Source: R-RK-3 sp031399085
GTDB lineage: Bacteria > Pseudomonadota > Alphaproteobacteria > Rhizobiales > Rhodomicrobiaceae
NCBI GenBank assembly: GCA_031399085.1
Contig: JANNOQ010000086.1
Coordinates: forward strand, 55,156 to 119,155
Direction: 5' to 3'
Length of the DNA stretch: 64,000 bases
This document shows positions 32,529 through 39,882 of the stretch, piece after piece (position 1 is the first letter of the stretch; each line of letters starts with the position of its first letter). A model generated the notes under the pieces. That model was not told where the DNA came from. It searched no databases and saw nothing but the letters and a program-made list of their open reading frames with translations. A program made the position numbers and the translations under genes.

Positions 32529-33567
32529 CGGCGAGCGGATTGTCGAACATGAACAATTGCCCGCCACTCGGGGCTGCGGGAGCGGCGACGCCGATATGGC
32601 GGAATGCCTTCAGCGTCAGCACCCGCCCGCGCGGCGTGCGGCCGATAAAGCCTTGCTGCAGAAGGTACGGCTCGACGGTCTCCTCGATGGCGTCCTTCGA
32701 CTCGCTGAGCGCCGCCGCGATGGTCTCGATCCCCACTGGCCCGCCGCCGTAATTTTCGCCGATGCAGCGCAGATAGCGGTGATCCATCGCATCCAGACCT
32801 TGCGGGTCGACTTCGAGCTGGCTCAGCGCACGGTCGGCGACCTTGGCGTCGATCTCCGGCGCGCCGTAGACGGCGGCGAAATCGCGCACGCGCCGCAAAA
32901 GGCGTCCGGCCACGCGCGGCGTCCCTCGCGACCGGCAGGCGATTTCGCGCGCACCGTCCGGCGTTAAACGAACGCCAAGCACGCGGCCACCTCGCGTGAC
33001 GATCTCGACAAGCTCCGCCTCGGTATAGAAGTTGAGGCGGATTGGAATGCCGAAGCGGTCGCGCAACGGGGTGGTCAGCAGGCCGGTGCGGGTGGTCGCG
33101 CCGACAAGGGTGAATTTGGCAAGGTCAATGCGCACCGAACGTGCGGCCGGACCCTCGCCGATGATGAGGTCGAGCTGGAAATCCTCCATGGCGGGGTAAA
33201 GGATTTCCTCGACCGCCGGATTGAGCCGGTGGATCTCGTCGATAAACAGCACATCGCGCTCTTCGAGATTGGTCAGCAGGGCCGCCAGATCGCCCGCCTT
33301 GGCGATCACGGGACCGGAGGTCATGCGGAAGCCGACGCCCAGCTCGCGCGAGACGATCTGCGCCAGCGTGGTCTTGCCAAGACCGGGCGGACCGGCGAAC
33401 AGCACATGATCGAGCGCATCGCCTCGCGCCTTGGCGGCATCGATGAACACTTTCAGGTTCGAGCGGGCGCGCTCCTGGCCGATGAATTCGGTCAGCCGCT
33501 GAGGCCGCAGGTTCAGATCGCCTTCGTCCTCGTCCCGCTTCTCACGTTCGACAAGTCTTCCGTCCAT
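32512..33567 (-). CDS. ruvB: Holliday junction DNA helicase RuvB
   Basis: The 351-residue AAA+ motor drives branch migration of Holliday junctions with RuvA. Walker A GPPGLGKTT is at about 59-67, Walker B is LFIDEIHRLN, sensor 1 is GATTRTGLLT, and the C-terminal winged helix ends in GFIGRTPRGR. The length is normal. It follows a small membrane-protein gene rather than ruvA directly. Confidence 0.98.
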   Translation of the reverse strand: MDGRLVEREKRDEDEGDLNLRPQRLTEFIGQERARSNLKVFIDAAKARGDALDHVLFAGPPGLGKTTLAQIVSRELGVGFRMTSGPVIAKAGDLAALLTNLEERDVLFIDEIHRLNPAVEEILYPAMEDFQLDLIIGEGPAARSVRIDLAKFTLVGATTRTGLLTTPLRDRFGIPIRLNFYTEAELVEIVTRGGRVLGVRLTPDGAREIACRSRGTPRVAGRLLRRVRDFAAVYGAPEIDAKVADRALSQLEVDPQGLDAMDHRYLRCIGENYGGGPVGIETIAAALSESKDAIEETVEPYLLQQGFIGRTPRGRVLTLKAFRHIGVAAPAAPSGGQLFMFDNPLADDPAD

Positions 33568-33683
33568 GCGGCGAATCTAAAGGATTCCCTTCGGCGCGGA
33601 AATGAGTTTCGGTCATATGGGAAATTGAGCCAGGGACAATCAGTCCACGCGCAACGGCAGGGATCGCCAGCCATTCGGAAATG

Positions 33684-33941
33684 CTACGCTTCGGAACGCG
33701 ACGCGTAGACTAAGCCGGCAAGCACGATAGTAATGGCGGTTATCGCAGCATAGATATACGCGACCTGCACCCAATCTATGAGCTGAACGACCGCAAGGGC
33801 GAGCGCACTAAGAAACAACAGCGCTGCGAATGCGCCAATCCAAGCAGCAAACAATCTTTCGAAGATGGGACCATAGGCCGAGTCCATGGCCGGCATCGCG
33901 CTGGCCCTGGGTTTCGTCGAAACAAAGTCCGAAATCGACAT
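33684..33941 (-). CDS. Small two-helix membrane protein between ruvA and ruvB
   Basis: The 85-residue protein has a short hydrophilic N-terminus and two hydrophobic segments (about 33-53 and 60-80), so it should be an inner-membrane protein. AGGAG lies eight bases before the ATG and overlaps the ruvA stop codon, showing co-transcription with ruvA. I recognise no domain. A role in recombination cannot be inferred from position alone. Confidence 0.7.
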   Translation of the reverse strand: MSISDFVSTKPRASAMPAMDSAYGPIFERLFAAWIGAFAALLFLSALALAVVQLIDWVQVAYIYAAITAITIVLAGLVYASRSEA

Positions 33942-33952
33942 GACGCCAGCTC

Positions 33953-34567
33953 CTATTTCGCTAGCTCTTTCAGGCCTTGCCTGATCAGCTCTTCTGCTTT
34001 TGCGCCATCGCCGAGCCGTGCGGCGACCGATGCCACGGCGCCATTCGCCTCGACGGCGCTGTAACCGAGATTGATGAGCGCGGAGACGGCATCGGCCGTC
34101 GGTGAAGCGGGACCAACGCCGCGCCGTCCGGCTGTTTGAGCGCCAATCTCTCCGGCGATCAGCAGCGCCGGAGCCTTGTCGCGCAATTCGCTGACGATGC
34201 GCAGCGCAACCTTGGGACCGACGCCCGGGGCGCGCGCGACCTGGGCTTTGTCTTGCAGAGCGATGGCGTTCGCGAGTTCCTGCGGGTCCAATACGCCCAA
34301 AATCGACAAGGCCACCTTGGTTCCGACACCCTGCACATTCTGCAAAAGCCGGAACCAGCTGCGCTCGGCGTCGTTCAAGAATCCGAACAGCTTAATTGCA
34401 TCTTCCCGGACATAGGTTTCAATGGCGAGGGTTATGGGCTGGCCAATCGCTGGCAGGCGCGCCATGACCCGAGCCGGGCAGGACACCTCGTAGCCAACAC
34501 CGCCAACGTCAACAATCACCCAGTCTCTCCCAACGCTGTCTAAAGTTCCGCGAAGTTTTCCGATCAT
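33953..34567 (-). CDS. ruvA: Holliday junction branch migration protein RuvA
   Basis: The 204-residue tetrameric DNA-binding protein recognises Holliday junctions and loads RuvB. It has the N-terminal OB fold (MIGKLRGTLDSVGRDWVIVDVGGVGYEV), the HhH motif region (LQNVQGVGTKVALSIL and RAPGVGPKVALRI) and the flexible C-terminal RuvB-binding domain (ALINLGYSAVEA). It lies between ruvC and the small membrane-protein gene. Confidence 0.98.
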   Translation of the reverse strand: MIGKLRGTLDSVGRDWVIVDVGGVGYEVSCPARVMARLPAIGQPITLAIETYVREDAIKLFGFLNDAERSWFRLLQNVQGVGTKVALSILGVLDPQELANAIALQDKAQVARAPGVGPKVALRIVSELRDKAPALLIAGEIGAQTAGRRGVGPASPTADAVSALINLGYSAVEANGAVASVAARLGDGAKAEELIRQGLKELAK

Positions 34568-34666
34568 TGTTGTGCACAGTCCGCTAGTAATTTTGTGTGA
34601 ATCGGAAGCCTCGGATTTTACCTATCCGCGATTATTCCTCTGATTCGTGACCAAGCGGGGGCGGAG

Positions 34667-35209
34667 TTAGGCGGTAGGCGCACGGCGGGAATGAGGCTTT
34701 CCGCTCGATAGAACCGATCTGGCCAAGGCGGCCGACTGGCGGTGATGCGCATGAGCGATGGCAATGGCGAGGGCGTCGGCGGCATCGTCGCTGTCCGGCG
34801 AGGCCTTGGGCAACAGGTAGCCGATCATGCTACGGATCTGCCCCTTCTCGGCATGGCCGGAGCCGGTGACAGTCTTCTTCACTAAATTGGGCGCATATTC
34901 GGCAACGCTGATCCCGGCGCGGGCGGGCACGAGCAGGGCAATGCCGCGCGCCTGGCCAAGCTTGAGCGTGGCGTGCGCGTTGCGATTGACGAAGGTTTCC
35001 TCGACGGCGGCTTCGTGCGGCTGCCAGAGGGTCAGCACGGCGTCGAGGCCGGCGAACAGCGCGGCAAGGCGATCGCACAGCGCCGATGTTGCCTCCGACG
35101 TCACGGTGCCACATGCCATATAAGAGAGCCGGTTACCGGATGTCTCTATCACACCCCAGCCGGTCCGCCTTAGGCCGGGGTCGATCCCAATGATTCGAAC
35201 AGCCATCAT
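34667..35209 (-). CDS. ruvC: Crossover junction endodeoxyribonuclease RuvC
   Basis: The 180-residue Holliday-junction resolvase has an RNase H-like fold with acidic catalytic residues Asp10 (GIDPG), Glu70 (AVEETF) and the C-terminal pair in SDDAADALAIA. Two adjacent ATG codons (35209 and 35206) are possible starts; a G-rich ribosome site abuts the first, so the second may be used. It heads the ruvC-ruvA-orf-ruvB group. Confidence 0.97.
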   Translation of the reverse strand: MMAVRIIGIDPGLRRTGWGVIETSGNRLSYMACGTVTSEATSALCDRLAALFAGLDAVLTLWQPHEAAVEETFVNRNAHATLKLGQARGIALLVPARAGISVAEYAPNLVKKTVTGSGHAEKGQIRSMIGYLLPKASPDSDDAADALAIAIAHAHHRQSAALARSVLSSGKPHSRRAPTA

Positions 35210-35313
35210 CCCCGCCCCGCCGAATCGGCATGGTCGACGATGGCAGGCGGCTCAAGCAGCGCGCAAGGGATTTGTTCGCGTGATGTTCGTTGGGCAGCAC
35301 TCAGAGGGCCGCG

Positions 35314-35571
35314 TCACCAGCAGACGCGATATTGGTCGAGGCCGGAGCAGGTCTTGCCGCCTTCCTTGACGATCGCCGCGCCGGATCGCTGTTGGGGCGC
35401 CGGCGCGCTTGAAGCGGCCTTCTTTTTCTGCGGCTTCTTTTGGGGTGGCGCATCGCTGGCGGCGGATTGATCGGTCACCGCATTGTCCGTGGTCGTGCCG
35501 GTCGTCGCCTGCGCGGCGAGTTGTGCCGTCCCGGCGAGGATAAATAAAAGGCAAAGTCCGCTGAATTTCAT
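35314..35571 (-). CDS. Small secreted protein with Lys/Pro/Ala-rich middle
   Basis: The 85-residue product starts with a signal peptide (MKFSGLCLLFILAGTAQLAAQ). A Thr/Asp/Ala-rich stretch and a Lys/Pro-rich stretch (PPQKKPQKKKAASS) follow, then a conserved-looking C-terminus (EGGKTCSGLDQYRVCW) with two Cys that could form a disulfide. GGGCGGA precedes the ATG, and the gene starts 43 bases after yebC. A longer reading to 35679 overlaps yebC and was rejected. The function is unknown. Confidence 0.65.
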   Translation of the reverse strand: MKFSGLCLLFILAGTAQLAAQATTGTTTDNAVTDQSAASDAPPQKKPQKKKAASSAPAPQQRSGAAIVKEGGKTCSGLDQYRVCW

Positions 35572-35614
35572 GATCCGCCCCTTCATTGAGCGAGGCGATG
35601 GAGCCGCCGCCGCC

Positions 35615-36361
35615 TCACGCGTCCAGCCGCGCCATGACAGTCTCGGAAATATCGAAATTGGCATAAACATTCTGTACATCGTCGGAATCCTCGAGGGCGT
35701 CGAGCATCTTCAGCAGCTTTTCAGCCTTTTCGTCATCCACGCCCACCGTATTCTGCGGACGCCAGATCAGCCGCGCCGAATTCGGCTCGCCCAGAGTGCC
35801 TTCGAGGGCGCGCGCGACCTCATGCAGCATTGCCGCGTCGCAGTAAAACCAATGACCGTCGTCATCCGACTCGCAATCGTCCGCCCCGGCGTCGAGCGCG
35901 GCTTCCAGCATGGCATCGGGCGTGCCGGCTTTGCGCGGATATTCGATCTCGCCGACCCGGTCGAACATGAACGACACCGCGCCGGTCTCGCCGAGATTGC
36001 CGCCATATTTGGTGAAGGTGGAGCGCACTTCGCTCGCCGTGCGGTTCCGGTTGTCGGTCAGCGCTTCGACGATCACGCCGACGCCGCCGGGCGCGAAACC
36101 CTCATAGCGAAGCTCCTGATAATCGTCGCCGCCGACCTCCTGGCTCTTCTTGATGGCGCGGTCGATATTGTCCTTCGGCACGTTTTGCGCGCGCGCGGCG
36201 AGGATGGCCGCCCGCAGGCGCGGATTGAACGCGGGATCGGGCAGGCCCATTTTGGCTGCGACGGTAATTTCCTTCGACAGCTTGGAAAACATCTTGGCGC
36301 GCTTTTTGTCCTGCGCGCCCTTGCGATGCATGATGTTCTTGAATTTTGAATGGCCTGCCAT
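35615..36361 (-). CDS. yebC: YebC/PmpR-TACO1 family regulatory protein
   Basis: The 248-residue protein has the family start MAGHSKFKNIMHRKGAQDKKR, then MGLPDPAFNPRLRAAI, the RYEGFAPGGVGVIVEALTDNRNRTASEVR block and the C-terminal VYANFDI. YebC proteins help ribosomes through difficult sequences such as polyproline runs and were first described as transcriptional regulators. It lies between a YmdB-like gene and ruvC; yebC-ruvCAB linkage is widespread. Confidence 0.97.
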   Translation of the reverse strand: MAGHSKFKNIMHRKGAQDKKRAKMFSKLSKEITVAAKMGLPDPAFNPRLRAAILAARAQNVPKDNIDRAIKKSQEVGGDDYQELRYEGFAPGGVGVIVEALTDNRNRTASEVRSTFTKYGGNLGETGAVSFMFDRVGEIEYPRKAGTPDAMLEAALDAGADDCESDDDGHWFYCDAAMLHEVARALEGTLGEPNSARLIWRPQNTVGVDDEKAEKLLKMLDALEDSDDVQNVYANFDISETVMARLDA

Positions 36362-36446
36362 GTGGGGTCCGTCGATGAAGGCGCCGCAGTGCCGGACTTA
36401 TAAGCGGGGGCGCGGGGAAAATCCAGCCGTGGCGCCGCGCTCCGAT

Positions 36447-37271
36447 TTATGACAGCCACATCCCTGGCTCGGCTGGTCGAAGCACCCCGCCGATCCGCAC
36501 CGGCTCGATCCGCGTCGCGAGGCCCGTCGCGTCGTCCGTCTCGATGGCCACGCCGCAGACCGTCGCCTCGCTAAGGGCAGGCTCGAAGCGGTTGGTGGCG
36601 ATTTTGCGCTGGAAACGCAGGAGCGGCTCCTCCTTTTGCATCCCGATGACCGAATTAAAGTCCCCGCACATGCCGACATCGCTCATATAGGCGGTGCCGC
36701 CATGAAGGATGTGCTCGTCCGCGGTCGGGACATGCGTATGAGTGCCGAGCACAGCGCTCGCGCGGCCGTCAACGAAATGGCCGATGGCCTGCTTTTCGGA
36801 TGTCGTCTCGGCATGGAAGTCGATGATGATGGCGTCGGCCTTGGTTTTCAACGCGCCGTCGCCAAGTTCGCGGTCGAGCGCCTGGAACGGGCAGTCGAGC
36901 GTGTCCATGAACACGCGTCCCATCAGATTCATAACCATCACCTGCGCGCCGTTCGCCGCCTCGAACAGCCCCGCGCCGCGCCCAGGCGTGCCGGGCGGGA
37001 AGTTCGCCGGCCGCAACAGGCGAGGCTGACGCGCGATAAACACCAGCGCCTCGCGCTGATCCCAGACATGGTTGCCGGTGGTGATGACATCCGCGCCCGC
37101 GTCGAGCAGTTCCTGACAGATCGTCTCGGTGATGCCGAAACCGCCGGCGGCGTTCTCGCCGTTGACGATGATGAAATCCGTCCGGTATCGCGCCTTTAGC
37201 TTGGGGAGTTCCCGCGAGACCGCTTGGCGGCCCGAACGCCCGACGACATCGCCGAGGAAAAGAATGCGCAT
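36447..37271 (-). CDS. YmdB/TIGR00282-family metallophosphoesterase
   Basis: The 274-residue dinuclear-metal phosphodiesterase family member has MRILFLGDVVGRSGR at the N-terminus, then VNGENAAGGFGIT, TTGNHVWDQRE, DFHAETTSEK and GTHTHVPTADEHIL, which supply the metal-binding Asp, Asn and His residues. Bacillus YmdB hydrolyses 2',3'-cyclic nucleotides; the role in alphaproteobacteria is not settled. The ATG at 37271 gives the family N-terminus, though no clear ribosome site is seen. It starts 14 bases after the 5-formyl-THF cyclo-ligase gene. Confidence 0.93.
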   Translation of the reverse strand: MRILFLGDVVGRSGRQAVSRELPKLKARYRTDFIIVNGENAAGGFGITETICQELLDAGADVITTGNHVWDQREALVFIARQPRLLRPANFPPGTPGRGAGLFEAANGAQVMVMNLMGRVFMDTLDCPFQALDRELGDGALKTKADAIIIDFHAETTSEKQAIGHFVDGRASAVLGTHTHVPTADEHILHGGTAYMSDVGMCGDFNSVIGMQKEEPLLRFQRKIATNRFEPALSEATVCGVAIETDDATGLATRIEPVRIGGVLRPAEPGMWLS

Positions 37272-37285
37272 ACGGGAGGCTTTCT

Positions 37286-37870
37286 TTAGAGCACGATCGG
37301 GCCGATCGGCCCCGAGGGGGTCAAAATCCAATCGAGGCGTTCATCATAAGGGCAGACCGGCACTTCTGGCACCTCTTGCGACGCAAAGGCAAGGCCGATG
37401 GCGGTTACGCCGCCGCGAGTGCGCAAGGCGGCAAGCGTCCGGTCATAATGGCCGCCGCCATAGCCGAGCCGATAACAACGCGCGTCGAAGGCGAGCAGCG
37501 GAACCAGCACGATAGCGGGTGAAAGCTGCGGGGCATCGACGGGCGCGGGAATCCCAAAAGGGCCGGTCCTAAGCGGCGCGCCGAATGTCCATTCGTGAAA
37601 TTCGAGCGGCGCGGCTCCTCGAATGATGGGGAGGCCAAGGCGCCACCCTAGGCTCGCAAGGCGTTGCAGCAGCGGGAGGCAATCGAACTCGCTGCGGACC
37701 GGGTAATAGGCTGCGACCACGCCTGGCTCGATGCCGAGAAATCCAAGCCCTGCCGCAGCGACCTTATTTCCGGCCGCAACCCGCTCAATGACGGATATGA
37801 CCTGCCTGGCGGCGCGGGCCTTATCGCGCATGATCTGCTTTTCGGCTTCGATGGTGAGGTGAGAGGTCAT
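37286..37870 (-). CDS. ygfA: 5-formyltetrahydrofolate cyclo-ligase
   Basis: The 194-residue enzyme converts 5-formyl-THF to 5,10-methenyl-THF with ATP. Family features are the basic N-terminal helix (EAEKQIMRDKARAARQ), YYPVRSEFDCLPLL, IVLVPLLAFDARCYRLGYGGGHYDRTLA and VPVCPYDERLDWILTP. The ATG at 37870 is in the usual position; a reading to 37993 adds non-conserved residues. In many proteobacteria the 6S RNA gene precedes ygfA, but I could not identify it upstream here. Confidence 0.94.
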   Translation of the reverse strand: MTSHLTIEAEKQIMRDKARAARQVISVIERVAAGNKVAAAGLGFLGIEPGVVAAYYPVRSEFDCLPLLQRLASLGWRLGLPIIRGAAPLEFHEWTFGAPLRTGPFGIPAPVDAPQLSPAIVLVPLLAFDARCYRLGYGGGHYDRTLAALRTRGGVTAIGLAFASQEVPEVPVCPYDERLDWILTPSGPIGPIVL

Positions 37871-37971
37871 TGCGCACCCGTCCCTGGAATGCGCCGTAGG
37901 ATGCAGCGCCGGGAGATGCAAATCAAGGTGGAGCCGCGATGACCGTCGGTTATGTTCGATCCGCCTGGGCC

Positions 37972-38277
37972 CTACTTTGTAGGTGGGCGCCAAATAACTG
38001 GAACCAGGGTTCCGGCAGGGTCAGCTCCCTTTTGGATCTCATCGGCCCCGGGATAGAAGTTGTACCTAACGCATCCCGCAGCTCCACGTCCATTATTTGG
38101 TGAATCGCACTTGGAATTCCAGAGCTTTGTTTGAATTGTTATGGATAAGCGTACCGCGCGATGAATGCATTGGCTTTTGCCGAGCGCTTCGATCGCGTTT
38201 CCAAGCTGCGCCAGCTCGCCGTTTCGCTCGCCGGGAAGCGCACGCTCGTCGATGAGGCGAGGCGTTGCACATGACAT
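37972..38277 (-). CDS. Doubtful hypothetical protein (101 residues)
   Basis: A reading frame in the 453-base gap between ygfA and the pao-like operon encodes 101 residues with four Cys and a C-terminal YNFYPGADE..ADPAGTLVPVIWRPP segment. Codon use is much less G/C-biased than in neighbouring genes, and AGGG before the ATG is the only ribosome-site hint. No signal peptide or known domain is visible. It may be a lineage-specific gene, a decayed one, or chance. The rest of the gap (37871-37971 and 38278-38323) shows nothing I can name. Confidence 0.3.
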   Translation of the reverse strand: MSCATPRLIDERALPGERNGELAQLGNAIEALGKSQCIHRAVRLSITIQTKLWNSKCDSPNNGRGAAGCVRYNFYPGADEIQKGADPAGTLVPVIWRPPTK

Positions 38278-38323
38278 TGACGAACCCTACTTCAAGATTG
38301 GACAGCAAAAGCACGGGTGATTC

Positions 38324-38896
38324 ATGAGCATAACGGGCCTCGACACAATGAGGGCTGATCCGCCCGCTTCACCGCAAGAGGTTCGAACCGCGACGATCGA
38401 CGTTACGGTCAACGGCCGCGTCCACAGTGTGAGCGCCGATATTCGCACGTCTCTGCTCGATCTCCTGCGTGAGCAGCTGCATTTGACGGGATCCAAAAAA
38501 GGGTGCGATCACGGCCAATGCGGCGCTTGCACTGTGCTGGTGAACGGGCGTCGGATCAATGCGTGTCTGACGCTGGCGGTGATGCACCGGGGCGACGACA
38601 TCGTCACTATCGAAGGTCTGGGAACGCCCGAAAAGCTGCATCCGCTGCAGCAGGCTTTCCTGCGGCATGATGCGTTTCAGTGCGGTTACTGCACGCCCGG
38701 CCAGATTTGCTCGGCGGTTGGGATGCTGGACGAGGCGCGGCAAGGCTGGGCCAGCCATGCAAGCGAAACGCTGGGCGGCGGCGTTGTGCTGAGCGAGGCG
38801 GAAATTTCCGAGCGCATGAGCGGCAATATCTGCCGCTGCTCCGCCTATCCGAACATCGTCGATGCAATCCGTGACGTTGCGGGAGATCGGCCATGA
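38324..38896 (+). CDS. Xanthine-oxidase-family aldehyde oxidoreductase, [2Fe-2S] subunit (PaoA-like)
   Basis: The 190-residue electron-transfer subunit has two clusters: a plant-ferredoxin motif (GCDHGQCGACTV...C) near residues 60-80 and a helical CGYCTPGQ...CRC domain in the second half. It resembles E. coli PaoA (YagT). E. coli PaoA begins with a Tat signal, but here no twin-arginine segment exists and a stop codon two codons before the ATG prevents extension. The enzyme therefore appears cytoplasmic. It overlaps the FAD-subunit gene by four bases. Confidence 0.93.
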   Translation: MSITGLDTMRADPPASPQEVRTATIDVTVNGRVHSVSADIRTSLLDLLREQLHLTGSKKGCDHGQCGACTVLVNGRRINACLTLAVMHRGDDIVTIEGLGTPEKLHPLQQAFLRHDAFQCGYCTPGQICSAVGMLDEARQGWASHASETLGGGVVLSEAEISERMSGNICRCSAYPNIVDAIRDVAGDRP

Positions 38897-39882
38897 AGAG
38901 CTTCGACTACGCCCGCGCCGACACGCCCGAAGCCGCCGTCCGGCAGAGCGGCAACCCGGCGACGAAATTCATCGCTGGCGGCACCAATTTGCTCGATCTG
39001 ATGAAGCTTGAAGTCGAGACCCCGGACAAGCTCGTCGATATTAGCCGCCTGGACCTGCGCGATATCGCTCCGACCGATGCTGGCGGACTATCGATCGGCG
39101 CGCTGGCGCTGAACAGCGATCTCGCGGCGGACGATCGCGTCCGAACGCATTATCCGGTCCTGTCTCGCGCGCTGCTTGCGGGCGCGTCCGCCCAGCTCAG
39201 AAACAAAGCCACCACCGGCGGCAACCTCCTTCAGCGCACCCGCTGCAATTATTTCTATGACACCGCTTCGCCCTGCAATAAACGCCAGCCGGGCGCGGGT
39301 TGCGCGGCGCTGGGCGGCTTCACCCGCAATCACGCGATCCTGGGCACGAGCGACCATTGCATCGCCACGCATCCTTCCGACATGGCGGTGGCGATGCGCG
39401 CGCTGGATGCGACCATCGTCACGATGGCGGCCGATGGAGCCAGGCGGCGCATCGCGATTGGCGATTTCTACCGGCTTCCCGGCGACACGCCGCACATCGA
39501 AACCGCGCTCGATCCTGGCGAACTCATCACTCATCTCGAACTGCCACCTCCGCCCGAGGGCAAGCAGATTTATCGCAAGGTCCGCGATCGCGCCTCTTAT
39601 GCCTTCGCGCTCGTCTCGGTCGCCGGCATTGTGTCCATGGACGGCGGCAAAATCGCTTCGGCTGCGCTCGCCTTCGGTGGTTTGGCGCACCTGCCTTGGC
39701 GCGACAAACGGGTGGAAGACGCTTTGATCGGCAACGCACCCTCGACGGATGCCTTCGAAGCGGCGGCGGATGTGCTGCTCACCGACGCCAAAGGTTTTGG
39801 CGCCAATGATTTCAAAATCCCGCTCACCCGGCGCACGATGATCGCCTGCCTGCGCGAGCTGACCAGCGGAGCTGCCGCATGA
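38893..39882 (+). CDS. Xanthine-oxidase-family aldehyde oxidoreductase, FAD subunit with extra [4Fe-4S] site (PaoB-like)
   Basis: The 329-residue flavoprotein has the FAD pyrophosphate motif KFIAGGTNLLDLMK and TTGGNLLQRTRC. A PaoB-type insertion with four Cys follows (RCNYFYD, SPCNKR, GAGCAA and DHCIATHPSD), which in E. coli PaoB binds an additional [4Fe-4S] cluster. It passes electrons between the iron-sulfur subunit and FAD. Start and stop overlap its neighbours by four bases each, so the operon is translationally coupled. Confidence 0.93.
   Translation: MKSFDYARADTPEAAVRQSGNPATKFIAGGTNLLDLMKLEVETPDKLVDISRLDLRDIAPTDAGGLSIGALALNSDLAADDRVRTHYPVLSRALLAGASAQLRNKATTGGNLLQRTRCNYFYDTASPCNKRQPGAGCAALGGFTRNHAILGTSDHCIATHPSDMAVAMRALDATIVTMAADGARRRIAIGDFYRLPGDTPHIETALDPGELITHLELPPPPEGKQIYRKVRDRASYAFALVSVAGIVSMDGGKIASAALAFGGLAHLPWRDKRVEDALIGNAPSTDAFEAAADVLLTDAKGFGANDFKIPLTRRTMIACLRELTSGAAA

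Noticed and set aside
37871..38000. 6S RNA gene expected next to ygfA
   Set aside because: I could not recognise the conserved central bubble or closing stems; a covariance-model search would be needed to call it.
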